A stretch of 64,000 bases of DNA from JBBDYH01 sp040901795 (GTDB taxonomy: Bacteria; Planctomycetota; Planctomycetia; Pirellulales; JALHPA01), in the NCBI GenBank assembly GCA_040901795.1, contig JBBDYH010000094.1:1-64000 (forward strand), read 5' to 3'. The notes under the pieces are model-generated. The model was not told the DNA's origin. It did no database searches and saw only the letters and a program-made list of their open reading frames with translations. The translations under genes and the position numbers were made by a program. Positions 8,969 to 18,560 of this stretch are shown in pieces. Every line of letters starts with the position of its first letter. Positions within the stretch are counted from its first letter, which is position 1.

Positions 8969-10219
8969 CTACGGAAGAAACCGATTGATCGTTTTTTTCA
9001 TGTCCGCCACGACGCGGTCGGCGCCAAAATGCTCGGCGGCAACGAGAGCGTTCCGAACTAGTTGCTCCCTTCGTTGCGCATCATCGCAAAGTCGGTCGAT
9101 TGCAGCGCGGAGCACCGCGGGATCCGGATCCTCCACAACTTCCGCACAATCATGTTGTCTGAGCCACCGGCTCAAAAAGCTGCCCTGGGCACTGTACGCC
9201 ACAATCGGTCGCCTGGAAAGCAGATACGGTATGGTGCGTGTCGGAAAAATGGTGCGATACTCGATCGGGGCTAGACCGCCCGTCAAACCGTGCGGCAAGA
9301 TCAACAGATCGTCGTTACCGAGGGCATCGACCAATTCGCTGTCCGTTGGCCGTTCTCGGCGAATCCGCTCGCCGACCAGGCCCTCTTTGTTCAACTGCCA
9401 GTCGGGGGCGGCCGAGTAAAAGTTCAAAGCCAAATTGCCAGAAGCATTCACCATTTGGCAAATCCGCTTGAGAGCGTCCAGATTTGCGTCGTTGACCGAG
9501 CCCATATAGCCCAAACGGACTCTCGTTCGATCGATCAGAGGCAGAGGTTCAAAGCGGGGAATCTGCTGGTCAAACGTGTGAACGAGGGGGCAAAAGTTAA
9601 CTCCGGGATAGAGCTTCTCCAGCTCTTGTTGCATACCTTCGCTCATAACGAAGACCGCACTGGCGCGCTTAAAGACGCGTTGCTGCAGCCAACTGGCAAA
9701 GGCGTAAGCGACTCCTCTGCGGTTTTCGCGGTAAGTATTGTGAAGGTATGGGAACAGTCGCAACCCGAGCCGGCGCGCGACAAGGTATGACGCGAACAAG
9801 AGTTGCTCATCGGGGAAACTGGCCAATATGGCATTGCAACCCTCTTTCCTCGCGAGCTTTGTAAGTCGGAAAACCGTACGCGGTATCAGTAGCCATTTCA
9901 GCCAACGGATGAATCGCTGTCCTCGCTTCGGCCATGTCCATCTGCTGCTAATAAAGTGCACGCGATGACCGCTTGGCAAGTGCGTTTGATCCGCTGTGTT
10001 TGCTGGCCACCGCTCCGCCGCAACCAACGCTTCGTCGGCGCTGAATTGACTGAGCAGTCCCTTCAAAACGAACGCGTCTGCGAGCGGCATAGGTTCTACG
10101 ACAAGGCTCGTCGCGATCATTCGTCCGCGGAGGCGAGTACAGTCCATCGGGTGAAGGACCATTGGCGTGCCGAACTGATCGGCGAGAGCTTCTGTTTGCA
10201 AACCAACATTCGCAGTCAT
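8969..10219 (-). CDS. Glycosyltransferase-like protein (GT-B fold, GT4-related)
   Basis: About 416 residues. The start chosen is the ATG at 10219 (MTANVG), because the frame upstream overlaps the methyltransferase gene. The N-terminal half has ILASFPDEQLLFASYLVARRLG, an acceptor-domain-like element. The C-terminal half has RVRLGYMGSVNDANLDAL, LILPHGLTGGLAPIEYRTIFPTR and PYLLSRRPIVAYSA, a divergent donor site. The canonical E-x7-E is weak (GLAPIEYRTIFPTRTIPYLL), so this is a distant GT4 relative. It lies 13 bases downstream of the methyltransferase stop and is probably co-transcribed. Confidence 0.7.
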   Translation of the reverse strand: MTANVGLQTEALADQFGTPMVLHPMDCTRLRGRMIATSLVVEPMPLADAFVLKGLLSQFSADEALVAAERWPANTADQTHLPSGHRVHFISSRWTWPKRGQRFIRWLKWLLIPRTVFRLTKLARKEGCNAILASFPDEQLLFASYLVARRLGLRLFPYLHNTYRENRRGVAYAFASWLQQRVFKRASAVFVMSEGMQQELEKLYPGVNFCPLVHTFDQQIPRFEPLPLIDRTRVRLGYMGSVNDANLDALKRICQMVNASGNLALNFYSAAPDWQLNKEGLVGERIRRERPTDSELVDALGNDDLLILPHGLTGGLAPIEYRTIFPTRTIPYLLSRRPIVAYSAQGSFLSRWLRQHDCAEVVEDPDPAVLRAAIDRLCDDAQRREQLVRNALVAAEHFGADRVVADMKKTINRFLP

Positions 10220-10232
10220 TTTCCCATCTACA

Positions 10233-11075
10233 TCACTTCGCGCGCTTCCACATAAAGACAGTTCCACCTACTTGCGAAAGTGCGAGAGCCTTGATCCAAA
10301 GATTGCGCCGAGCAAGCCGTACCAGCGTACGCCGCAGGAAGCTCCCGCTCATGTGCGCACTATCCAACGTTAGCACGTCCAGCAGCGAGTAAAAGTGCGC
10401 GAAGCCGGCCTCTCGACCAAGCCTGCAGAGCTCCGGATACGTAAACCAATGCACCGCGGGCCGAGGCGTGTAGTTCGCGAGATGAGGCTTGTAGTGCAGA
10501 TGCGCGAACACATAGCACTCTTTGACAATAGCCGGGAACCAATTGAAAAAGGGAACTCGGAACTCATGGTTTGTGCCCAGCAGTGAAAGTCTCCAACGGT
10601 TCGTTGTCTTCACATAGAGCAGTCCCCCGGGGGCAAGCACTCGATACGCCTCTGCGAGACTCTTTGGAACCGAATCGACGTGCTCCAGGACACTCTCCAG
10701 CCAGATGACATCCTGCGAGCCGCTCTCCAGGGGTAAACCTTCGGCGCATCCCAGAAGGACGCGCTCGCGTTCACCCACGGCTTGTCTGGCCAGCTCGACG
10801 AATTCCTCGATCGGCTCCACTCCGGTCGCAACGTAGCCCTGCTCCAATAAGCGCTTCAAGCTATGCGGATCTTGACCGCAACCGGTCACGGCGATGCGGC
10901 GAACCTCGGCCGCTGGCGGCAGCAAAACGTCGATAGCTTTCAGGACTTCGTCAATATACCGCGTACTCGGGTCGGCCTGGTGCGCGGCGAAGTACTCGGA
11001 TCCGATCTGCTGCAGATTGGGATAGCCGTCGGTTAACGATCGCCGCTCGTAGAGCTGGACTTCCGCATGGTTCAT
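10233..11075 (-). CDS. Class I SAM-dependent methyltransferase (Methyltransf_11 type)
   Basis: About 280 residues from the ATG at 11075 (MNHAEVQ). This start forms an ATGA overlap with the stop of the GDP-fucose synthase gene, which indicates translational coupling and decides the start. The cofactor site is RRIAVTGCGQDPHSLKRLLEQG, with the usual DxGxG replaced by TGCGQ. It is followed by ATGVEPIEEFVELARQ and QDVIWLESVLEHVDSVPKSL (motif IV) and LAPGGLLYVKTTNR. The C-terminal part is aromatic (FFNWFPAIVKECYVFAHLHY), as in methyltransferases of lipid-linked or long-chain substrates. Probably a sugar O-methyltransferase of the glycan locus, by context. Confidence 0.8.
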   Translation of the reverse strand: MNHAEVQLYERRSLTDGYPNLQQIGSEYFAAHQADPSTRYIDEVLKAIDVLLPPAAEVRRIAVTGCGQDPHSLKRLLEQGYVATGVEPIEEFVELARQAVGERERVLLGCAEGLPLESGSQDVIWLESVLEHVDSVPKSLAEAYRVLAPGGLLYVKTTNRWRLSLLGTNHEFRVPFFNWFPAIVKECYVFAHLHYKPHLANYTPRPAVHWFTYPELCRLGREAGFAHFYSLLDVLTLDSAHMSGSFLRRTLVRLARRNLWIKALALSQVGGTVFMWKRAK

Positions 11076-12001
11076 GGTTGATTCTCTAAGTACCATCGAT
11101 AAGTTGCCATGATCCCCTCCCGCAACGAGATCTTCGCGCGCCATCCCATCGAGTGCAGCCGAGCAATGTCAAGCAGCTTTCGGGGCGTGCCGCCGGGCTG
11201 CGCAGAATCGAAGCGAATTTGGCCTTTGAACCCGACGATCTCGCGGATCATTTCGGCCAGCTCGCGGATCGAGATGTCTTCGCCGACGCCGACATTGACC
11301 AGCGTGTGCTCGGTCGGTCGGCCCATCAAAAACACAGCCGCGGCGGCCAGATCATCAACATGCATAAACTCTCGCCGCGGCGTGCCGGTGCCCCAGACCA
11401 CCACCTCGGAACCGCCGCGCTCTTTCGCTTCGTGAAACTTGCGGAGCAGCGCGGGCAGAACGTGCGATGTTGCCAAATCAAAGTTGTCGCCAGGGCCGTA
11501 CAGGTTCGTCGGCATCAGGCTCAAGCAATCGAAGCCGAATTGCCGCCGATACGCTTGGCACGTTTCGATGCCCGCGATCTTCGCCACGGCATAGGCCGAA
11601 TTAGTTGGCTCCAGCGGCCCCGTCATAAGGCTGTTCTCGGCCATCGGCTGTGGCGCCAGCTTCGGGTAGATGCACGACGAACCGAGAAAGAGCAGCTTTT
11701 TGGCGCCGTGCCGGTGCGCCGCATCGATGACGTGCGTCTGAATCAGCAAGTTCTCGCGAATGAAGTCGGCCGGATACGAATCGTTTGCCAGAATCCCTCC
11801 GACCTTAGCCGCAGCCAGGAAAACGAACTCCGGCCGCTCAGTGGAAAAAAACTGCTCGACGGCGTCCCGCACTGTCAGATCGAGCTCCGCGTGGGTCCGC
11901 AACAACAGGCGCTCGTAACCCGCCGCGCGCAGTGCCCGCACAATCGCCGACCCGGCCAGCCCGCGATGCCCCGCCACGTAAATGCGACTCGTCGGTTGCA
12001 C
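11072..12001 (-). CDS. fcl: GDP-L-fucose synthase
   Basis: 309 residues, normal length. An extended short-chain dehydrogenase with the NADP-binding GHRGLAGSA at 11-19. The catalytic set is Ser108/Ser109 in LGSSCIYPK and Tyr137/Lys141 in YAVAK. LPTNLYGPGDNFD-type and PRREFMHVDDLA motifs are also present. It carries out the epimerase/reductase step from GDP-4-keto-6-deoxy-mannose to GDP-L-fucose in the cytoplasm. It directly follows gmd (68-base gap) and overlaps the next methyltransferase by ATGA, so the three form one operon. The glycan made here therefore probably contains L-fucose or a methylated derivative. Confidence 0.95.
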   Translation of the reverse strand: MQPTSRIYVAGHRGLAGSAIVRALRAAGYERLLLRTHAELDLTVRDAVEQFFSTERPEFVFLAAAKVGGILANDSYPADFIRENLLIQTHVIDAAHRHGAKKLLFLGSSCIYPKLAPQPMAENSLMTGPLEPTNSAYAVAKIAGIETCQAYRRQFGFDCLSLMPTNLYGPGDNFDLATSHVLPALLRKFHEAKERGGSEVVVWGTGTPRREFMHVDDLAAAAVFLMGRPTEHTLVNVGVGEDISIRELAEMIREIVGFKGQIRFDSAQPGGTPRKLLDIARLHSMGWRAKISLREGIMATYRWYLENQP

Positions 12002-12069
12002 GTTAATCCTACTCTATTTCCCGTTCTCATCGGCCGTCGGCGTTGGTTTCGTGTTTGCCTGCGGGCGGC

Positions 12070-13116
12070 TCAGTGTTTGGACATTTCACTTTCCGTCACG
12101 TCGTGCCCTGCGCGGCGCAACGTTTGTTCCTGTCGCGCCGCTTCCAGGTCGTAATCCACCATCACGCGCACCAGCTCATCGAAGGTGACGCGCGGCTTCC
12201 AGCCGAGCAGCTTCATGGCCTTCTGCGCGTCGCCCAGCAAGTGGTTCACTTCCGTCGGTCGCAGGTAGCGTGGATCGACCTCGACGTGCTGCTGCCAATC
12301 GAGACCGAGATAACCAAACGCTCCTTCCACAAATTCGCGGACCGAATGGGCTTCGCCTGTCGCCACAACGTAATCGTCGGGCTGGTCGGCCTGCAGCATC
12401 AACCACATCGCCTCGACATAGTCGCGGGCATGCCCCCAGTCACGTTTCGCATCGAGATTGCCGAGATACAGCTTTTGCTGCAAGCCCAACTTGATACGGG
12501 CGGCGGCGCGCGTGATTTTGCGCGTCACAAAGGTCTCGCCACGGCGCTCACTCTCGTGGTTGAAGAGAATGCCGTTGGCCACGAACATCTGGTAGGCTTC
12601 GCGGTAGTTCTTGGCGAAGTAAAAGGCCGCCACTTTGGCCACCGCATACGGACTGCGCGGATAAAATGGCGTGTGCTCATCTTGCGGCGGCGGCGAGGCC
12701 CCAAACATTTCCGACGAGCCGGCCTGGTAAAACCGGACCTGCTTGCCGGCGCTGCGGATGTGATCGCGCAGGCATTCCAAGAGTCTCAACGTCCCGGTGC
12801 CCACGATATCGGCCGTGTACTCCGCTTGTTCGAACGACACCTTGACGTGCGACTGCGCCGCCAGGTTATACACCTCGTCAGGCTGGGCCGCCTCAAGTAC
12901 CCGGCGCAGGTTGGTGCCGTCCGCCAAGTCGCCGTAGTGCAGCAGCAGCCGCACGCCCTGATTGTGGGGATCCTTATAGATCGGGTCGATGCGCTTGGTG
13001 TTGAACGTGCTCGAGCGCCGGATGATCCCGTGTACCTCGTAGCCCTTCGCCAAGAGCAATTCGGCCAGATAGGACCCGTCCTGCCCGGTGATGCCGGTGA
13101 TGAGCGCGCGCTTCAT
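12070..13116 (-). CDS. gmd: GDP-mannose 4,6-dehydratase
   Basis: 348 residues, full length. The Rossmann motif is ITGITGQDGSYLAELL at 7-22, with RRSSTFNTKRID binding NADP. The active site is GSSEMFG (about 133-139) with Tyr157 and Lys161 in SPYAVAKVA. NHESERRGETFVTRKIT is the family signature for substrate binding. It converts GDP-D-mannose to GDP-4-keto-6-deoxy-D-mannose, the substrate of the adjacent fcl product. An ATG start at 13116 fits the family N-terminus exactly (MKRALITGITGQDG). Confidence 0.96.
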   Translation of the reverse strand: MKRALITGITGQDGSYLAELLLAKGYEVHGIIRRSSTFNTKRIDPIYKDPHNQGVRLLLHYGDLADGTNLRRVLEAAQPDEVYNLAAQSHVKVSFEQAEYTADIVGTGTLRLLECLRDHIRSAGKQVRFYQAGSSEMFGASPPPQDEHTPFYPRSPYAVAKVAAFYFAKNYREAYQMFVANGILFNHESERRGETFVTRKITRAAARIKLGLQQKLYLGNLDAKRDWGHARDYVEAMWLMLQADQPDDYVVATGEAHSVREFVEGAFGYLGLDWQQHVEVDPRYLRPTEVNHLLGDAQKAMKLLGWKPRVTFDELVRVMVDYDLEAARQEQTLRRAGHDVTESEMSKH

Positions 13117-13418
13117 GCAGTGATTTACTCAATTCCGAATTCTTATGACCGATGCTTTACCAGCTCGATGGTTCGCCAATTGTTGCAGTGCAGTGCCGCA
13201 AACAAAAGGAACCGCTGATCCATAGCTTCCTATCATAACAAAAACTCCCTGATCTGCGGCTCATGCCGGCGCCTCTGCTGATTTTTGCGATTGTAAGGCG
13301 TGGTTCGCTGGTACGGACCAGGGACGCGCTCGTCCGCGACCCTTGCCGCCTGCTCACGGGAGCCGTTGTGGAGCGAAACTGGGCAAAGCAGAGCGGATCG
13401 ACGGGTGTACCCACTGAT
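13117..13418. other. Intergenic region between gmd and a glycosyltransferase gene
   Basis: About 300 bases upstream of gmd on the minus strand, so it should carry the gmd/fcl operon promoter. I see no clear -35/-10 pair, no strong hairpin and no credible reading frame. Confidence 0.4.
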
Positions 13419-14585
13419 CTACTGAGTATTCAGATAGGCGTCAAGAATCCGGGTGGCAATGGCGGGCCAGGTATAGCGATGTCGAATGAGATCTCGTCCC
13501 GCGCGGCCCATCGCTTCCGCCTGATTCGGATTGGTTAACAAACCGCGGAGAGCCTCGGCCAAGGCGGTCGCTTCGAGGGGGATCATCTGAGCAGCCCCAG
13601 CGGCCGCAGCCTCCGGGAACCGGCAAGCCTCGCTCATGATGACCGGAACACCGCATGCCAACGCTTCGACAATAGCGACACTGAACCCCTCTTGTTTGCT
13701 TGGCAGGCAGAAACATGCGGCGTCTACGAGCGCCGCGTACTTGTCGGCCCCATACAAGGGTCCTACGAGGTGCACGCGATGGCTCAGCCCGGCGCTGGCA
13801 ATCCGCGCCTCAAAATCCGTTTTTGCTCCCCCATCGGGGCCTGCCACCACCAAATCCACTTCCGGTACGGCTCCAGCACATTGTGCCCAGGCTTCGGCGA
13901 GAAACTCCAAACCCTTCACCTGATGGAGCCGGCCCAAAAACAAAATAAACCGACGACCGCGGAGTCGCGGATGTGCCGAGACAAACGTTCCTGAATTGGG
14001 AAGTGGTTCTATCTCCTCGAGGAATACGCCGTTGGGGAATACCAGTGATGGGGGGGTTAGACCCAACGGTTCGATCAATGCCGCCTCCTCGGCGTTCAAA
14101 CAATGGATAAACCGCGCCCCATTTAGCACTCGCCGCACTCCCAGGCTCAGTGCCAGCCGCTTCTTCCAGGGCTTCTGTGCCAAACTCCACGGATTAAGCA
14201 TGCCTGCGGGTCGAACGCAGTACGGAATGCCAACTTGCTGAGCAGCCGAAGCAGCCCGATGAAGAGCACGTTCCCAAATGCCGTGTAAGTGTACGTAATC
14301 GCTCTGCGGCAGCATTTGGGCGAACGACCGCTCAGCTTCGCCGGCGGCGAATCGCTCCAGCAGGTTTGGTGGCGTCAGTTTATGTATCCGCAGCGCCTGA
14401 ACGTGCGGAACCGTCGCCAACTGCTGCTGCGTACGCTCTTCACTGTCAGAATCGGCAGGGGCATAGGTAACCACGTGGACCTCATGCCCTAGCTGAGCTT
14501 GTGCAGCGGCCAACCGGACAGCGACCTGCGGCGGACCGCCGCCCGCTGGATCAATTGAGGCGATGACATGGACGATCTTCATCAA
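13419..14585 (-). CDS. Glycosyltransferase family 4 protein
   Basis: 388 residues; two ATG codons in tandem (14585 and 14582) precede Lys-Ile-Val-His-Val. The N-terminal domain has IASIDPAGGGPPQVAVRLA, and the donor domain has FILFLGRLHQVKGLEFLAEA, DLVVAGPDGGAKTDFE and LVGPLYGADKYAALVDAACFCLPS. The E-x7-E motif lies in SKQEGFSVAIVEALACGVPVIMS. A retaining GT4 enzyme, cytoplasmic or membrane-associated, adding a sugar to the growing glycan. It is transcribed away from the PaaK-like gene; the 94-base gap at 14586-14679 is a divergent promoter region. Confidence 0.9.
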   Translation of the reverse strand: MMKIVHVIASIDPAGGGPPQVAVRLAAAQAQLGHEVHVVTYAPADSDSEERTQQQLATVPHVQALRIHKLTPPNLLERFAAGEAERSFAQMLPQSDYVHLHGIWERALHRAASAAQQVGIPYCVRPAGMLNPWSLAQKPWKKRLALSLGVRRVLNGARFIHCLNAEEAALIEPLGLTPPSLVFPNGVFLEEIEPLPNSGTFVSAHPRLRGRRFILFLGRLHQVKGLEFLAEAWAQCAGAVPEVDLVVAGPDGGAKTDFEARIASAGLSHRVHLVGPLYGADKYAALVDAACFCLPSKQEGFSVAIVEALACGVPVIMSEACRFPEAAAAGAAQMIPLEATALAEALRGLLTNPNQAEAMGRAGRDLIRHRYTWPAIATRILDAYLNTQ

Positions 14586-14679
14586 TAGCTGACCGATCTC
14601 CGTTTACCGGCCGTCGCAATGGCTTTATTACCTACCAACGCCTCATTGGGCGGAGGCTCTGATTAACTATAATCGTAAA

Positions 14680-16065
14680 ATGATGAAGCGACTCGTCTGG
14701 AAATGGGCAAACTTATTTTCGCCGAGCTACCGGCAATTCCGTCGAGCGATGGCGATCTGGTCCAAGGCAGGCCCCGCGGAGGCGGCAGCCGGCTCCGCGG
14801 TTCGGTTACACCACTATTTGGTTTATTGCCGTACGTATTCGCCCTATTGGCGCAAGCGCTGGCCGCCCGAAGCCGAGCAGTTTACGCCAGGCGAAGCCGA
14901 GCAAGTCCTCGCGCTGCTGCCTCCGCTGACAAAAGCACAGCTCCGCGAGCACCGCGACGAGATTCGAATCTTACCGTCGCTTCGCAGGCCGTCGGATGGC
15001 TTCCCGACGATCCGCGAACAGCGAACCGTCAAAAGTGGCGGCTCAACCGGCATCCCCGTCGAGGTGTTTGCTGATCGGCACTTCGGCGATTGCAACCGCG
15101 CGACGATCGACTTTTTCTACGAACTGTGCCATCTTGCTCCCGGCAAGCAATTTTTCTTCATTTGGGGCTCACCAAACGAGCTACTCGATCTGAAAAGCAA
15201 CTGGAAGAAGCGACTTTCGTCGCGCCTCCGCGGCATGCACGCCTTGCCGGCTTTCCGTCTCACGCCGGAGAAAATCCTTGGCATTGCCCACACAATCGCG
15301 AAGCGGCGTCATATCGATTCGGCTATTTGTTTCGCCAGCGCCGCCGAGACGCTGATGGAATTTGCCGAACACCAAGGCCTGCGGTTGCGGCGTTTGCGGC
15401 GCGTCTTCGTCGGCGGAGGAATGTTGCACGATCGATTGCGCGAACGTTTGCAACGCCATTGGGCCGATGATGTTTACAATGTCTACGGCAGCCGCGACCT
15501 CGGCGTCATGGCGCACGAAACACCACAACATGATGGGCTCGTGGTCCCCGATTGGTTCAATCGAGTCGAAGTGCTCGACCAACACGGGCGCCGCGTGGCC
15601 CCGGGAGACAAAGGAGAGGTCCATGTTACCGCCCTCTGCAACTATTCGTCGGCGCTCATCCGCGTCGCGATGGGTGATACGGCGCGGTGGCAGCCCGCAC
15701 CCGAGGGAGGCTCTCTCCCCGGTCCGCGGCTCACCGAACTCGGCGGCCGAATCGTAGAGCACCTCATCGGACCCGGGGGGGTAATCATCGATCCAAGCGC
15801 TATCATCCATCTTCTTGGCGTGGTCATCGCGCCTGCGTGGCTGCGCAAATTTCAGTTGATCCAACGCGCCGAGTCGCACTTCGAGCTGCTTGCCGAAGCC
15901 TGGGGCGAGTTGCCGGACCATCAGCAACGTGAACAGCTACGCGCGCGGTTGCAAGCGGAACTTGGCAACCTGGTAAAGTCGTCCGTGAAGATCGAACTCT
16001 CGCTGGTCGATGAGATCCCGCTCCTCCCTTCGGGAAAGCACCAATATTGCGTCAAGGCCTTTTGA
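14680..16065 (+). CDS. PaaK/CapK-like adenylate-forming enzyme
   Basis: 461 residues related to phenylacetate-CoA ligase and the CapK proteins of capsule loci. Visible are YCRTYSPYWRKRW near the N-terminus and the nucleotide-binding loop TVKSGGSTGIPVEVFAD (about residues 112-128). The adenylation-domain motifs are VFVGGGMLHDRLRERL, DDVYNVYGSRDLGVMAHET and ALIRVAMGDTARW. A short C-terminal domain ends in IPLLPSGKHQYCVKAF, with the catalytic-type lysine. It would activate a carboxylic acid as acyl-AMP. Within a glycan locus the acid may be an acyl decoration of the polysaccharide. Its 3' end overlaps the DUF362 gene by 14 bases, tail to tail. Confidence 0.85.
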   Translation: MMKRLVWKWANLFSPSYRQFRRAMAIWSKAGPAEAAAGSAVRLHHYLVYCRTYSPYWRKRWPPEAEQFTPGEAEQVLALLPPLTKAQLREHRDEIRILPSLRRPSDGFPTIREQRTVKSGGSTGIPVEVFADRHFGDCNRATIDFFYELCHLAPGKQFFFIWGSPNELLDLKSNWKKRLSSRLRGMHALPAFRLTPEKILGIAHTIAKRRHIDSAICFASAAETLMEFAEHQGLRLRRLRRVFVGGGMLHDRLRERLQRHWADDVYNVYGSRDLGVMAHETPQHDGLVVPDWFNRVEVLDQHGRRVAPGDKGEVHVTALCNYSSALIRVAMGDTARWQPAPEGGSLPGPRLTELGGRIVEHLIGPGGVIIDPSAIIHLLGVVIAPAWLRKFQLIQRAESHFELLAEAWGELPDHQQREQLRARLQAELGNLVKSSVKIELSLVDEIPLLPSGKHQYCVKAF

Positions 16066-17560
16066 CGACATCGGTTCCAGCAGCGACTCGCTCCCCATTC
16101 GTATTCGATCCGTTCATCAGCTCCACAAAATCACGCCAACCTGGCGGCGGATCAAACCTCCGCTCTCCAGCCGCGTGCAGGTCGCTGATTGGCAACGGCT
16201 TGCCGTTGAGAATGCAATCACCTTCACCAAATCGTTGACGTGTCAGCGCATACTCCGCTTGGTCGAACGCCTTGCTCACGAGCGGAATCCGCGTGGGGTC
16301 AAAACCCATCAGCCGAGCACAGGCGTAATCCACCAGCGGCGCATCGTCCCCGAACAGAATAACGCCGCTCGGAACCGGAGCAGGCTTGAGAGGCCCGGCG
16401 CCTTCGCCCCCGACCACGCCATCCATCAGCGCCAGGTGCGGCCGGACTGGTTCCGTCTGCATCACACCCTGACGATCGGCATAGCGAACGATGCGTGCGA
16501 TATCCAGCGCCATCCGCCAGGCCGTATCATTGCCCCACCAGGCCCCGCCGATGACCGGCACCAGACGCCGCACGCCGCTCCGGCAGATGCGGTCCATGAC
16601 ACGGAGCACGTTCCCGCGAAAGCCGCCCGGCGCGCTTTTGTAAACCCAATCGTGAAAACGCGACACCATTCGCAGCAAGCGAAAGCGGTCTCTGGGGTAC
16701 TCATCGCCGCCAATTTCCGGAGAACCGAAGCGGTGATGGGCCAGGCAGTCCTTGTGACCAATCACTCCCACACAGCCTTTTAGCGCACAAGTAATGCCCA
16801 CCTTTTCGTGTGTCTTGAGCTTAGGGATACTCACAATCACGTCCGCTTCCAGCGCCTGCCGATGGACTACGTAGACATGCCTGCCGCCTGAGTGAGCCGC
16901 CTCCGTGCGCCGCGGATCATAGTCGCTAAGTCGGAAGTGGGACGAGCCGCGCTGTCCTTCCGCGGCCAATAGGCTCTTGTCGGCTAAATCGATACTTACC
17001 GCGTCTCCCTCGTCGCGACGCTCAACGTGGCGGACGCCCCCCAACGGCGAACGTTCGGCGATAAACAGGCGCAAGTCGCACGGTTCGACTGGCGCGCTGA
17101 CCGAGTGAAAGAACTCGGCTACTTCTTGGGCGCGCGTATCCTCGAGAACCGCGTCCCATAGGCAACCCTGCACCGGTGCATTCCCGAATCGCACCGTTCC
17201 GTTAGACCCGACCGCGAGAAGCACATAATCAAGCAACGCGCGTAGCACCGAGCCATCAGTGCACTTCGAGGAAAAGCTGCCCGTACTTTCGTTCGCTCGG
17301 CGATGGTAGACGAAATTGCAGAGCACGAAGACTCGCTGGCCCGGCTTGATCCACTGTCCGAGTGGGTTCCAGTCGGCCGTTCCAAACCGCCCTGCATCCA
17401 GCCCGGCCTGGGCGAAACACTTTCGTACCGCTTCGTATACCAGGTTGGGGCGGGGGGACAGGTGCTCGAACCGATATTCCGGGTATCGTTCGGAGGGCGA
17501 AAAAGGACTCTCAGCCGGGTAGCGGAGCTGCGAATCGACGACGACCGAAACCTGGCCCAT
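16052..17560 (-). CDS. DUF362 domain-containing protein
   Basis: About 502 residues from the ATG at 17560 (MGQVSVVV), preferred over an in-frame GTG six bases upstream. The DUF362 signature is clear: VIVSIPKLKTHEKVGITCALKGCVGVIGHKDCLAHHRFG (in two stretches, about residues 238-275) and the later LMDGVVGGEGAGPLKP and VILFGDDAPLVDYACARLMG. No ferredoxin-type CxxCxxC cluster is present, so it is the cluster-free form. DUF362 proteins occur in glycan and secondary-metabolite loci; their reaction is not established. It converges on the PaaK-like gene. Confidence 0.82.
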   Translation of the reverse strand: MGQVSVVVDSQLRYPAESPFSPSERYPEYRFEHLSPRPNLVYEAVRKCFAQAGLDAGRFGTADWNPLGQWIKPGQRVFVLCNFVYHRRANESTGSFSSKCTDGSVLRALLDYVLLAVGSNGTVRFGNAPVQGCLWDAVLEDTRAQEVAEFFHSVSAPVEPCDLRLFIAERSPLGGVRHVERRDEGDAVSIDLADKSLLAAEGQRGSSHFRLSDYDPRRTEAAHSGGRHVYVVHRQALEADVIVSIPKLKTHEKVGITCALKGCVGVIGHKDCLAHHRFGSPEIGGDEYPRDRFRLLRMVSRFHDWVYKSAPGGFRGNVLRVMDRICRSGVRRLVPVIGGAWWGNDTAWRMALDIARIVRYADRQGVMQTEPVRPHLALMDGVVGGEGAGPLKPAPVPSGVILFGDDAPLVDYACARLMGFDPTRIPLVSKAFDQAEYALTRQRFGEGDCILNGKPLPISDLHAAGERRFDPPPGWRDFVELMNGSNTNGERVAAGTDVVKRP

Positions 17561-17715
17561 AAACACCTGTCAAAGAGCAACAAACATGGCTCACACCCCG
17601 AAGATGGAGTATACGCCCGAGCAGAAGCCACGGTGGCTCTAAACCAGTTTAGCCCAAGCTAGAATCGCATGCGAACGTGCCGCGTAGACACCGCGCGATT
17701 GCTGTGCCGGCGTTT

Positions 17716-17922
17716 TCATCTTTCCGGCAGCATATTCCGCGGACGCTCGTATTCATCCTCCGTGATGTCGAGGTAGATCAGCTCCGGACTGTCGACGGCA
17801 ATCGCCTCGGCTTCCGCCACGGACAAACCCTGTTGCGGCTCATCAATGGCATCTTCCAGCTTGTTTAGCGTCAGCCCTTCGCGTTCGGCGAAGGTAATCG
17901 CTTCAAAACCCGTCAGTCGCAT
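17716..17922 (-). CDS. Small acidic hypothetical protein
   Basis: 68 residues, MRLTGFEAITFAER..., acidic and without hydrophobic segments. A textbook AAGGAG lies about 10 bases upstream of the ATG at 17922, which is the main reason to accept it. I do not recognise a family. It could be an antitoxin-like small protein, but no toxin partner is visible next to it. Confidence 0.55.
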   Translation of the reverse strand: MRLTGFEAITFAEREGLTLNKLEDAIDEPQQGLSVAEAEAIAVDSPELIYLDITEDEYERPRNMLPER

Positions 17923-18013
17923 AGTTTACTGCTCCTTAGTGAGTGCGACGGCTTTCCGAAGCCGTCGTGTTGCGTACCCCGGCCTTCGGGGCCGTGAAGA
18001 TTTCAGGATCGCC

Positions 18014-18463
18014 TCAGTGTGGCGTCGGCGATCGCCCAGGTGGTGAGCCGACTGTGCCTCCGTCGCCACCGCGGTGTCCGCTCGCCGGCTGGATGCCGCG
18101 TCCCCTTGTGCTCGGCTCGGCGCGCTTGTTAGCCGGTGTGCCGCCGACCGCGCCCCCGCCGCGCCCGGCAGCCGGTTCGTTCTCCGCGAAATCCCGGTCG
18201 CCTGAATGGTCGTCGATGCCGACTCCGAATCCACTCTCGATATCCACGTCGTCGGCCGAGCCGTCCCCGGAGTTCGTGCCGGCCAGCCCGCCACTGGCCA
18301 TCCCTCCGCCCGGCGCGCCTTGCATATGCTGGTCCCCCGCGCCGGCACTGGGCCCGCGGTGGGGTTCTTCGGGATCGCGTTCGTCGGGCCGCAATCCGGC
18401 TCGCTTTCGCTCCCGCTCTTGATCGGGATTGACGCCACGAATCACTTCATCGCCATCTGGCAT
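18014..18463 (-). CDS. Low-complexity Gly/Asp/Arg-rich hypothetical protein
   Basis: 149 residues. The start is supported by GGAGGAGGG seven bases before the ATG at 18463. The sequence is hydrophilic and low in complexity: charged at the N-terminus (NPDQERERKRAGLRPDERD), then Gly/Ala/Ser-rich, with no predicted membrane segment. Probably intrinsically disordered. It lies just upstream of the small protein at 17716-17922, 91 bases apart on the same strand. No family recognised. Confidence 0.5.
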   Translation of the reverse strand: MPDGDEVIRGVNPDQERERKRAGLRPDERDPEEPHRGPSAGAGDQHMQGAPGGGMASGGLAGTNSGDGSADDVDIESGFGVGIDDHSGDRDFAENEPAAGRGGGAVGGTPANKRAEPSTRGRGIQPASGHRGGDGGTVGSPPGRSPTPH

Positions 18464-18560
18464 GTTCGCACCCTCCTCCAGTTACCGACACGATCTGAAA
18501 CTGCGTGCTCCAGGTGATTCGCTATGCAACCACTGTACCCAAGCGTCGGCCATGGATGAT

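Noticed and set aside
17716..18463. Toxin-antitoxin pair formed by the two small genes
   Set aside because: Neither shows a toxin fold; the larger is low-complexity and disordered.
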